64,000 nt of DNA from an uncultured Phocaeicola sp. (GTDB taxonomy: Bacteria; Bacteroidota; Bacteroidia; Bacteroidales; Bacteroidaceae), in assembly GCA_948566455.1 (NCBI GenBank), contig CAOYQO010000007.1:62001-126000 (forward strand), read 5' to 3'. Position numbers and translations under genes: made by a program. Positions 17,773-26,167 of the stretch are shown one piece after another (the stretch's first letter is position 1; each line of letters begins with the position of its first letter). The notes under the pieces are model-generated. The model saw nothing but the letters and a program-made list of their open reading frames with translations. It searched no databases and was not told where the DNA came from.

Positions 17773-20514
17773 ATGAAAATTTTTAAACGCTATTACGCAA
17801 TTATTGCTCTCGTAGCTCCCTTTTTATTAGCGGCTTGCGCAGACAATGATGTGTATAACCCCGACAAGGTACGCCCTGTACCCCCCGTTGAGAATCCTTT
17901 AGGAGAGGACTTTGTGGCTCCAACTGGTTTCGACTGGTCAATGATTACTACTGTCAAGTTGAACATCGAAGTCAAAGATGAGTTCAACGGAATGTACAAC
18001 TATTTGGCAGAAGTTTTCACTACTAATCCGCTGACCGATGCAACTGCAACTCCTATTGCTGCAGACTATGCAAAGGCTGGAAAAAATTATGTTGTAGAAA
18101 TTAGCATTCCTAAATCCATAGAACGAGTTTATGTTCGTCAAACTGATCCGAAACAACGCAAGGAAGTCTATGAATTCGTTGTTCCGGGAAATGGAGAGAC
18201 ATTAAATTGTAAACTGTATTATTCAGGAGGTACCACTACGAGAGCTGGTACTGGTAGTACTTCGGCCGCTAATGCTGCTATTGCTGCAGGTTTTAAAGAG
18301 TTGGAAGACAACAATTACACAGTAGAAACCCCTGATATTCCGACAGCTCCGGACAAATCGGACGATCCTGTGAGCCAATACGATAAAAATAAGTTCAATG
18401 ATGGAGCAAGAATCGTTGTCCCAGCTGGAGAAGTAAGCAGTGTAATCTACCAGATGGCCAGCGGTAAAGGTACGATTTTTGTAAAAGGTACATGGAAAGT
18501 AACTAATATCTATTCTAACTTTGACATTTACGTATTAAACGGAGGTAAAATAGAAATTGCAACTCCAAGTAATAAGACATTTACAACTGTTTCTAAATTT
18601 GTTGTAGAAAAAGGTGGTACAGTTGAATGTACAAGTAATTTTGCTGCCAATTATGGTGATTGGTTCATTGGAGGAGACTTTATTGCAAATGGAGACGTAA
18701 CATTTGGAGCATCAACTTCATCAGTGACTATCGCCTCCGGTGTAACAATGTCCATCAACAACGGTACGCTCAAACCATGTAGTAAGGTCTATAAGAACTT
18801 TGGTACGATTACGGCTGCCACTATTACTGCAAATATGGGTTCATATCCGGAGATTTACAATGCCGGCGCAATCGAGGTTACCGGAGTCATGGATCTTGTT
18901 AAAATGAACTTCATTAATAAAGGTGAACTTACAGTTGGACAATGGTTTAAGGTAGATAACAGCAAAGTACTGAACAAAGGTCAGCTTTCATCCCTGAACC
19001 TTGAGTTCACCACCAGTACCTTCAGTAATTATGGAGCAATTTTAGTAGACGAACAAACCGGTGTCATAAAGACTAATAACACATCAAATGGCAGCTTCAT
19101 AGTAAATCATGACAAAGGCATTATTAAAGGATATCACCTGAGTGGAGGAGTTTCCGTCTATAATGACAGTTATGGCGAATTCACAATATTCGAGAATTCC
19201 TCAGTTGATATACTATACAATAGTTGCGCACTGATAGTAAAGGAGAAATTCAATTGGGGAAATGTGACACTTGACAATGGCTCCATCACTGGAGAGAAAC
19301 CCGAGAACCTAAATACCTCCGGAAGTAATGCCGACCAGTGGAAGCCGGTTCCAGTAGTTATGAGTAATGATAGTCCAATACAATATATTCTGAAGAACGG
19401 TTCAGTAATCAAAGCTACTTTGTTACATATCAACAGGACTCCAAGCAATTTCAGGGGAGAAGGAAGCAACCCCTCTTTGTTGCAGGTTGGAGGAGTACGT
19501 ATATCTCAAGGAGGTGATACTAATTTAAAGGACTTGGTTATAGAAATGCCTGAAAACGCATTTACCTATGATCCTCCTTACAATGGCATAAATAATGCCA
19601 GATGGCTTACAAGCGGATGTTCAACTACCGGATGGGGAGGATCAAAGAATACATTCTCTACTTGTGGTGGCTATTACTATTCTGGTAATGAAGGTGATCC
19701 TGACCCGGAAGATCCCGAAAAACCGGACGTAGAGGATAAGACCGTTTATACTTATGCCTTTGAAGATCAATGGCCTGCTTATGGTGACTTCGACATGAAT
19801 GACGTTGTTATTACCATCAATAAAATGAGTATCACCAATGATAAGACATTAACCATTCAAGGAAATGTACGCGCAGTTGGCTCCAGCCGCAAGACCGGTG
19901 TAGGAATCCAGTTCCTGAATGTAAGCAAGAACGGAGTAACTCTCAGTGGAAAAGTACAAAGCGGTACACCTGTTTTTGAAGGTGGACAAAGTAACCCAGT
20001 TATAATCCTCAGCACCAATGTGCATAAGTATTGTAATACCGGCATTGCAGATGATGACTTTACTTTCTACTGTACAGACCCAACGGCTGGAAGTGCATAC
20101 AATTCCGGAGATGGAGCCGAGTTTGAAATTACAATGGCATTCTCCACTGCAGAAGAAGCAAAGAAGGCCATGAATATCAAGAATCTGGATATGTTCATCA
20201 TCAGCAAGGAAGCTCAAGGCAATGTAGGACGTACAGAAATACATCTGGCCTACTACGCTCCTACTAATTTAGCAACTACGGCTTTCTTTGGAATGGCCAA
20301 TGACGCTTCTACCCAGAAAGGTTACTATGTCAGCGCAGAAGGTCTGGTATGGGGTATTTGTATTCCTGGAACAGATGTATGGAAATGGCCCAGAGAGCGG
20401 AAAATAATCACAAATGTTTATCCCGGATTCAAAAGCTGGGTAATGAACGGTGGACAAGTGGAAGATCTAAGCTGGACCTCCAACTACACCAATGAAATCT
20501 TTGTAAGACCCTAA
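17773..20514 (+). CDS. LruC-domain surface lipoprotein, paralogue 1
   Basis: This 913-residue lipoprotein has its lipobox cysteine at C22 (LLAACADND). Acidic residues after the Cys resemble the Bacteroidetes surface-export signal. An N-terminal domain (about 23-150) is shared with the next gene. The middle (about 200-620) is repetitive and Gly/Asn-rich, with recurring INNG, NGGKI and NKGEL strands, suggesting a beta-helix. A Pro/Asp/Glu linker leads to a C-terminal LruC/DUF4842-type domain (about 657-905, starting at YAFEDQWPAYGDFDMND). Function is unknown; an adhesin or matrix-associated role is inferred from architecture and from its place before a polysaccharide operon. Confidence 0.82.
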   Translation: MKIFKRYYAIIALVAPFLLAACADNDVYNPDKVRPVPPVENPLGEDFVAPTGFDWSMITTVKLNIEVKDEFNGMYNYLAEVFTTNPLTDATATPIAADYAKAGKNYVVEISIPKSIERVYVRQTDPKQRKEVYEFVVPGNGETLNCKLYYSGGTTTRAGTGSTSAANAAIAAGFKELEDNNYTVETPDIPTAPDKSDDPVSQYDKNKFNDGARIVVPAGEVSSVIYQMASGKGTIFVKGTWKVTNIYSNFDIYVLNGGKIEIATPSNKTFTTVSKFVVEKGGTVECTSNFAANYGDWFIGGDFIANGDVTFGASTSSVTIASGVTMSINNGTLKPCSKVYKNFGTITAATITANMGSYPEIYNAGAIEVTGVMDLVKMNFINKGELTVGQWFKVDNSKVLNKGQLSSLNLEFTTSTFSNYGAILVDEQTGVIKTNNTSNGSFIVNHDKGIIKGYHLSGGVSVYNDSYGEFTIFENSSVDILYNSCALIVKEKFNWGNVTLDNGSITGEKPENLNTSGSNADQWKPVPVVMSNDSPIQYILKNGSVIKATLLHINRTPSNFRGEGSNPSLLQVGGVRISQGGDTNLKDLVIEMPENAFTYDPPYNGINNARWLTSGCSTTGWGGSKNTFSTCGGYYYSGNEGDPDPEDPEKPDVEDKTVYTYAFEDQWPAYGDFDMNDVVITINKMSITNDKTLTIQGNVRAVGSSRKTGVGIQFLNVSKNGVTLSGKVQSGTPVFEGGQSNPVIILSTNVHKYCNTGIADDDFTFYCTDPTAGSAYNSGDGAEFEITMAFSTAEEAKKAMNIKNLDMFIISKEAQGNVGRTEIHLAYYAPTNLATTAFFGMANDASTQKGYYVSAEGLVWGICIPGTDVWKWPRERKIITNVYPGFKSWVMNGGQVEDLSWTSNYTNEIFVRP

Positions 20515-20542
20515 TAAACTAACATCAGATAGTTTTTATTTC

Positions 20543-20570
20543 AAAGCCGGGAGTTTCTCCCGGCTTTTTC
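20543..20570 (+). terminator. Intrinsic terminator between the LruC paralogues
   Basis: An 11-bp stem, AAAGCCGGGAG (20543-20553) with CTCCCGGCTTT (20557-20567), has a TTT loop and a T-rich tail. Confidence 0.88.
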
Positions 20571-20645
20571 TTTGACTCAACACAACTAAAAGTATCATTT
20601 TTACAAAAAGAAGCATAAAAAGCCGTAAAAGCAAAATATTCTATC

Positions 20646-20653
20646 TATCTTTG
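20646..20653 (+). promoter_or_regulatory. -7 box (TATCTTTG) of LruC paralogue 2
   Basis: TATCTTTG lies 43 nt before the ATG and after a strong terminator, so the second paralogue is probably transcribed separately. Confidence 0.6.
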
Positions 20654-20696
20654 TTGCGCATAAAACTGACAATATTACACGATTAAAATTAGAATT

Positions 20697-23300
20697 ATGA
20701 AAATTAAGAAACACAATTATTTATTTATTTCCCTTGCAACTTCCTTATTTATAACAGCTTGTGCGGACAAAGATGTGTACAACCCTGACAGGGTTCGCCC
20801 CGTAGCCCCTGTCGAGAATCCCTTGGGAGAAGACTTTGTAGCACCCGACGGCTTTGACTGGTCAATGATCACAACTGTCAATTTGAACGTTGAAGTGAAA
20901 GACGAATTCAATGGACAGTACAAATACCTGGTAGAAGTATTCAATACCAACCCACTTTCTGATGGAACTGCATCCCCCCTTGCTGCCGGTTATGCAAAAG
21001 CCGGAAGTAATTATATAGGTGAAATCAGCATACCTAAAAGCTGCAAACAAATCTTCATACGCCAGACCGACCCCAAACAACGGAAAGAAGTATATCAATA
21101 CACCATACCGGAAAATGGAGGTACATTAAATTGTAAACTATATTATACTGCAACTACCACACGTACAGAAACAACTGGAAGCACCTCTGCATATGAAGCA
21201 GCACAGCAGGCTGGAATTGTAGCCCCTGAAGCACCCAACTATAAAGATGAAATTAATGTGCCTTCAAAATCCGATACCCCAGCGAACGAATGGTCATCCG
21301 GCATGATATTCGACAATGGAGCTAAGTACATCATCACAGAAGACTATACAGAAACATCGCCATTCATTAAAGACATTCAAGTAAACGGCCGAATGAGCAT
21401 TTATGTAAAAGGGACATGGAAAATCAGTGCCATCAACTACGCTTTTGACATATATATACTGGATGGTGGCAAAATTATCAGTGACTATGGACTCACATTA
21501 GATAACAAACCCAATCTGACAATAGCTTCCAAAGGACTTTTAAGCGTAAAAGGAATATTCAGTTTCCAATGTAACAAGACCATAAATTTTGGTACTATCA
21601 AAGCTGAATCGCTTAATAATCCGGGAAGTGCAAATGGAGGGGAATTCTATAATAGCGGAATCATTGAAACCACTAATCAAATAGCCCTCAATAAAGTGAC
21701 TTTTTTCAATTGCAACACATTAGAAACACCCCAATTAAATTTAGTTGACGCAACTTTTGTAAACAAAGCAAATCTAAATGTAAAAGGCAATATCTCCATA
21801 AATGGAGGAACCCTGTTTAATAGTGCCCATATTTCTTTCAATAACGAACCTGGTGGCAGGATCTGGACCAACAACGGCACAGGAACAAAAATTATTAATC
21901 ATGATAAAGCTCAAATTAAAGGATATGCCGTAAATACCGGACTCGCTTTATACAATGACGGTACTGTTGAAGTTTTCAACTTTAGCAGCGGAGGTTCCGG
22001 CGATTTTATCTATAATGCCTGCCTGATGATTGTTAAGAATAACTTTACTTTCAGGAAAGTAACCTTGGATCACGGTTCTATAACAGCGGGACAACAAGCT
22101 GAAACATGGATGCCGACACCTACTGTAAGCAATGAAAATGACGCCAAGTTTACTTTACTAAACGGATCTATCATTAAAGCCGGAACGCTAACGATAAAGC
22201 CAGGGAGCAATTATTTTATCGGAGGGAACACAGGCGCAAATACTGATAAATCCATGATAAAGGCCAATCTAATCAAATACAACTGGCACACATATCTGCA
22301 AGGTAATTTAGTGGTAGAGGCTACCCCGGATTATATCCAAGCAGGCAATAGCATAGATTGTCTGCATGTTGATGACAAAGTAATCCAAACAGGTTTCGAT
22401 GAATCTAAATATGAAGTTGAAACTTGCGGTGGCATTATCAACGAAGGTAATTCCGGTGATCCCGATCCCGAAAATCCATCTAAACCAGATACAGGCGATA
22501 ACACCATCTACACTTATGCCTTCGAAGACCAATGGCCTGCTTATGGTGACTTTGACATGAATGATATCGTCATCAGTATCAATAAGATGACCATAACTAA
22601 TGAAAAGCAATTAACTATCCAAGGAAATGTGCGTGCTGTCGGCTCCAGTCGCAAGACAGGCATTGGAATCCAGTTTCTGAATATGAATAGCAATGAAGTA
22701 ATTTTAAGCGGAAAAGTACAAAGCGGCATTCCTACGTTTGAAAACGGACAAAACAATCCGGTTGTAATCCTCAGCACCCATGCGCATAAATACTGCAATG
22801 CTTCTATTACAGATGACGATTATACATTCTACTGTACAGATCCAACGGCTGGTGGCACATACAATTCCGGAGATGGAGCCGAATTCGAAATCACTCTGAC
22901 ATTCTCTACCGCTGAAGCGGCAACCAAGGCAATGAACATTAAGAATATGGATATATTCATTATCAGCAAAGAAGCTCAGGGAAATATAAAGCGTACAGAA
23001 ATACACTTGCCTAACTATGCCCCCACCAGTTTAGGAACCACGGCATTATTTGGAATGAGTAATGACGCCTCTGCATACAACAAAATGCTTAATGCAAACC
23101 AAAAAGGTTACTACATCAGTACCGAAGGCTTAGCATGGGGAATTTGCATACCCAGTACAAAAGTCTGGAAATGGCCCAAAGAACGGAAAATAATCACAGA
23201 TGTCTATCCCGACTTTAAAAATTGGGTCATAAGTGGTGGAGAAACCGAAAATATAAACTGGATATCAAATCATAATAATGATATTTTCATAAAGCCCTAA
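20697..23300 (+). CDS. LruC-domain surface lipoprotein, paralogue 2
   Basis: This 867-residue lipoprotein has its acylated cysteine at C22 (FITACADKD). The first 150 residues and the last 265 are nearly the same as in the preceding gene; for example both have NPLGEDFVAP and DQWPAYGDFDMND. The middle is strongly diverged and shorter, but keeps the repetitive beta-strand character. The LruC domain starts near residue 603 after a GDPDPENPSKPD linker. It is a tandem duplicate whose outer ends stayed alike while the exposed core changed. It has its own promoter-like box. Confidence 0.82.
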   Translation: MKIKKHNYLFISLATSLFITACADKDVYNPDRVRPVAPVENPLGEDFVAPDGFDWSMITTVNLNVEVKDEFNGQYKYLVEVFNTNPLSDGTASPLAAGYAKAGSNYIGEISIPKSCKQIFIRQTDPKQRKEVYQYTIPENGGTLNCKLYYTATTTRTETTGSTSAYEAAQQAGIVAPEAPNYKDEINVPSKSDTPANEWSSGMIFDNGAKYIITEDYTETSPFIKDIQVNGRMSIYVKGTWKISAINYAFDIYILDGGKIISDYGLTLDNKPNLTIASKGLLSVKGIFSFQCNKTINFGTIKAESLNNPGSANGGEFYNSGIIETTNQIALNKVTFFNCNTLETPQLNLVDATFVNKANLNVKGNISINGGTLFNSAHISFNNEPGGRIWTNNGTGTKIINHDKAQIKGYAVNTGLALYNDGTVEVFNFSSGGSGDFIYNACLMIVKNNFTFRKVTLDHGSITAGQQAETWMPTPTVSNENDAKFTLLNGSIIKAGTLTIKPGSNYFIGGNTGANTDKSMIKANLIKYNWHTYLQGNLVVEATPDYIQAGNSIDCLHVDDKVIQTGFDESKYEVETCGGIINEGNSGDPDPENPSKPDTGDNTIYTYAFEDQWPAYGDFDMNDIVISINKMTITNEKQLTIQGNVRAVGSSRKTGIGIQFLNMNSNEVILSGKVQSGIPTFENGQNNPVVILSTHAHKYCNASITDDDYTFYCTDPTAGGTYNSGDGAEFEITLTFSTAEAATKAMNIKNMDIFIISKEAQGNIKRTEIHLPNYAPTSLGTTALFGMSNDASAYNKMLNANQKGYYISTEGLAWGICIPSTKVWKWPKERKIITDVYPDFKNWVISGGETENINWISNHNNDIFIKP

Positions 23301-23317
23301 TCCCAATGTCGAGCGAG

Positions 23318-23357
23318 AAATAAAGTAGATAGAAAATTTCTAACTTCTTTATTTTTT
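23318..23357 (+). terminator. Probable terminator after LruC paralogue 2
   Basis: AAATAAAG (23318-23325) pairs with CTTTATTT (23347-23354) and is followed by a T-run. The stem is AT-rich and therefore weak. Confidence 0.45.
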
Positions 23358-23536
23358 GCCCGACTGAACTAATCAATCCCTCTCTTTGTTTCCTTTATTA
23401 AGAGCTTAAAAAGAGAAAAAACATTATTTGATGATTTTAAAGAGAAAGTTGTCTCATCTGATCGAACAATTTATTAAAAAGAGTTAATAAAAGAGCTTTT
23501 CTTCCTCTATAAAAATGTAATTAGCGCAAATAAACG

Positions 23537-23544
23537 TATTTTTG
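23537..23544 (+). promoter_or_regulatory. -7 box (TATTTTTG) of the first polysaccharide operon
   Basis: TATTTTTG matches TAnnTTTG. It lies 160 nt before the receiver gene and upstream of a terminator, so the operon would have a leader. There is no clear TTTG at -33. The gap 23301-23704 otherwise holds only AT-rich sequence and no ORF. Confidence 0.5.
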
Positions 23545-23593
23545 CTTATTATCAAGTAAAACAAATATACTTATGGAGAAATAATAAGAAAAG

Positions 23594-23639
23594 ACTGCCC
23601 TCATCGCTTGCAAAGCCTAATGAGATGGCAGTTTTTTTT
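23594..23639 (+). terminator. Intrinsic terminator in the leader of the polysaccharide operon
   Basis: ACTGCC (23594-23599) pairs with GGCAGT (23627-23632), and CTCAT (23600-23604) with ATGAG (23620-23624), leaving a 2-nt bulge. Eight T follow. It lies downstream of the -7 box at 23537 and 65 nt upstream of the receiver gene, so it would stop the operon unless read through. Confidence 0.8.
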
Positions 23640-23704
23640 ATAAACAAAAACAGATTTTTTACATAAAACAGGTAATAGATATAGACTAAATATAAATAGC
23701 AATA

Positions 23705-24064
23705 ATGAAACAGATATTATTAGTAGATGACAAGGCCTCTATAGGCAAAGTACTTTCTATGTATTTAGGAAAAGAGTATGATTTCGTATACTGTGAAGAC
23801 CCCTTGAAAGCAATTGAGTGGTTACACGAAGGTAATGAACCCGATCTGATCATATCAGACATACGTATGCCTAAAATGAACGGTTCGGAATTTCTTAAAT
23901 ACCTCAAGGACAATGAGCTCTTCAAACACATTCCCGTTATGATGCTTTCGAGTGAAGAAAGTACGACAGAACGTATCCGCCTTCTCGAAGAAGGAGCGGT
24001 AGATTACATTCTTAAGCCTTTCAACCCCATGGAATTAAAGGTACGTCTCAAGAAGTTCATTTGA
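23705..24064 (+). CDS. Stand-alone response-regulator receiver protein
   Basis: This 119-residue CheY-like protein has no output domain. The acidic pair D8/D9, phospho-acceptor D52 (LIISDIRMPKMNG), S82 and K104 (ILKPF) are all in place, so it should be phosphorylated. No histidine kinase is encoded in the window. It is the first gene of the polysaccharide operon, 27 nt before a sugar transferase whose own N-terminus looks receiver-like, so it may control polymer initiation by protein contact. The partner kinase cannot be named. Confidence 0.9.
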   Translation: MKQILLVDDKASIGKVLSMYLGKEYDFVYCEDPLKAIEWLHEGNEPDLIISDIRMPKMNGSEFLKYLKDNELFKHIPVMMLSSEESTTERIRLLEEGAVDYILKPFNPMELKVRLKKFI

Positions 24065-24091
24065 GTCAACAACAAATACACATAAAGGAAC

Positions 24092-25264
24092 ATGTTATAT
24101 TACATCTATATAGGAAACAACCGGATTATTATCGACCATCTGAGCAAAGTCACAGGGGGTATGTTCGTTGCCGTTTCTTCCGCCCAGAAGGCAGCTAAAG
24201 TGATTGATGGAATTCGGGAAAGGTATAATATATCTATCCTTTACGAACAGACCAATACTCGCGAGGCAGATTGTATTGAGATATCCTATTTACGCAAGCG
24301 TTATCCCCGGGTTTACATCACTCTCGTAACCGAAGAGTTGAAAACGGAACACCGAAAGGCTTACCTGCAAGCCGGAGTAAACAACACCCTTCCGCCACAC
24401 GCCGAAGAAGATAATATTCAGCGCATGAATGCGTACCTCAGAGTACGCAAAGAGAGCAAGTTGAAAGAATTTAGCGAAACGCACCGCAAAGTACTGAATA
24501 CTTTCCACCTCCCTTTATGGAAGCGTACGTTTGACATACTTTTTGCAGGTACTGCCATTGTCATTCTTTCCCCTGTATTGATTGGAGCTGCCATTGCCAT
24601 CCGGTTAGAAAGCAAAGGAAAAGTGATTTATAAATCTCAGCGTGTCGGTTCCAATTATCAGATTTTTGACTTTCTGAAATTCCGCTCCATGTATACCAAT
24701 GCAGATAAGCGCTTGAAAGAATTGAATGCACTCAATCAATACCAGATAGAAGAGGTCGAAAGTTCTGATGAAGGACCTGAAATTCGTTTCGATGATCTTT
24801 CAGGAACACTGGATGAAGAAGAAAGTCTGTTGATTTCAGATGATTTTGTGATTTCTGAAGAAGATTTTGCAAAAAAGAAAGAAAAAGCGCAGAACAATAC
24901 ATTCATCAAACTGGAAAATGATCCGCGTGTAACGCGCGTAGGGCGCGTTATTCGTAAATATAGTATTGATGAATTGCCACAGTTATTCAATATACTGAAA
25001 GGTGATATGAGTATCGTAGGTAATCGGCCTCTCCCACTCTATGAAGCAGAGTTGCTCACCAGCGATGCATATATAGACCGCTTTATGGCGCCGTCAGGTC
25101 TGACCGGCCTATGGCAAGTAGAGAGACGGGGTGGAGCCGGAAAAATGTCTGCAGAAGAGAGAAAACAATTGGATATAAAATATGCAAGGGATTTTTCGTT
25201 TTGGCTGGACATGAAAATCATTTTTAAAACATTGACTGCCTTTGTGCAAAAGGAAAATGTGTAA
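24092..25264 (+). CDS. Initiating sugar-phosphate transferase with receiver-like N-terminus
   Basis: This 390-residue membrane enzyme of the bacterial sugar transferase family (PF02397) loads the first sugar-1-phosphate onto undecaprenyl phosphate. Residues 1-125 show a receiver-like alternating beta-alpha pattern but lack the phospho-acceptor Asp (ILYEQTN where D is expected) and the KP motif (LPPHAEE). One membrane segment (about 146-168) is followed by the catalytic domain, with QRVGSNYQIFDFLKFRSM, DELPQLFNILKGDMSIVGNRP and GLTGLWQV. An acidic insert of about 55 residues (about 215-270) splits the catalytic domain, which is unusual. Substrate sugar is unknown. Confidence 0.88.
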   Translation: MLYYIYIGNNRIIIDHLSKVTGGMFVAVSSAQKAAKVIDGIRERYNISILYEQTNTREADCIEISYLRKRYPRVYITLVTEELKTEHRKAYLQAGVNNTLPPHAEEDNIQRMNAYLRVRKESKLKEFSETHRKVLNTFHLPLWKRTFDILFAGTAIVILSPVLIGAAIAIRLESKGKVIYKSQRVGSNYQIFDFLKFRSMYTNADKRLKELNALNQYQIEEVESSDEGPEIRFDDLSGTLDEEESLLISDDFVISEEDFAKKKEKAQNNTFIKLENDPRVTRVGRVIRKYSIDELPQLFNILKGDMSIVGNRPLPLYEAELLTSDAYIDRFMAPSGLTGLWQVERRGGAGKMSAEERKQLDIKYARDFSFWLDMKIIFKTLTAFVQKENV

Positions 25265-25320
25265 ATAAACAATCAGCAATCAGAACTATAATAAGTTATT
25301 ATTTAACACTTATATCAAAG

Positions 25321-26160
25321 ATGATAAGAAAGTATATTATATATATGACCTATAGCGCAGCTATCCTCGGGCTATTTGCTTCACCAACAATTGTTATTGC
25401 ACAAGAACAGACAATGACGCGTGAAGAACGTATTAAGGCGCTGGAGCGTTTAAAAATGGAAGATGCGCAGTGGGAAAAAGTCCCCATTGTACAAATGGGG
25501 AAAAATGCATCTCTTGATATTGAAAAATTAGAGTTGCCCCCCTTGTCTGTATTTTTAGATGCTGTATCTGAAAATGCGACTGTGAAAAGAGCACAATCAG
25601 AGGTTGAGCAAACTAAAAATGCATATCGCATCGAAAAGCGCAATTGGTGGAACTACCTCCGAATAAATGGAAATTATTCCTTCGGGCGTTTTAATACCTT
25701 AAATGAGAATAGTGATACATACGTAGACTGGTTCCAATCAACCTCTGTAGGTACCCGACATACTTTTAATATAGGTGCCAGTCTCAGCATTGGCTTAGGC
25801 GATTTATTTAACCGCCCACTTAAGTTAAAAGATTACAGGTATCGCATTGAACAATTGCAATATACACAAGATGAAGTTATGGAAGAACGCCGCTTGAAAG
25901 TGTTAGAGGCATATAATGCAGTCACTGAACAGCTAGCTACCATTAAAGCAAAGGCTGAAACAGCGGCATTATATAATGCTCAGATGAAGATTTCTGAAAA
26001 TAACTTTATACAAGGGAAAATAGATATCATTACGCTTTCATTAGAACGTGCACGCCGTTCAGGTGCAGTGACTAGTTATGAACAGAGTCGTGTAACTTTG
26101 CACAATTCCATTATTTTATTGGAAATGCTAACAAATGTAAATATAATTAAACAACAATAA
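25321..26160 (+). CDS. TolC-family outer-membrane protein, short form
   Basis: This 279-residue exported protein (signal peptide ending near IVIAQEQ) carries one TolC-like unit: long helices rich in Glu, Lys and Ala, and a beta segment (INGNYSFGRFNTL...NIGASLSIGLGDL). Typical TolC proteins are 430-490 residues with two such repeats, so this is about half size. It lies between the initiating transferase and the Wzz/GumC-like gene. A role as outer-membrane exit or partner for polymer export is inferred. Base composition is visibly more AT-rich from here on than in the two genes before it. Confidence 0.72.
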   Translation: MIRKYIIYMTYSAAILGLFASPTIVIAQEQTMTREERIKALERLKMEDAQWEKVPIVQMGKNASLDIEKLELPPLSVFLDAVSENATVKRAQSEVEQTKNAYRIEKRNWWNYLRINGNYSFGRFNTLNENSDTYVDWFQSTSVGTRHTFNIGASLSIGLGDLFNRPLKLKDYRYRIEQLQYTQDEVMEERRLKVLEAYNAVTEQLATIKAKAETAALYNAQMKISENNFIQGKIDIITLSLERARRSGAVTSYEQSRVTLHNSIILLEMLTNVNIIKQQ

Positions 26161-26167
26161 GACTCGT

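Noticed and set aside
23301..23704. Search for upxY/upxZ-type antiterminator genes at the head of the polysaccharide operon
   Set aside because: No ORF of suitable size or NusG-like pattern is present; the first gene is a receiver protein.
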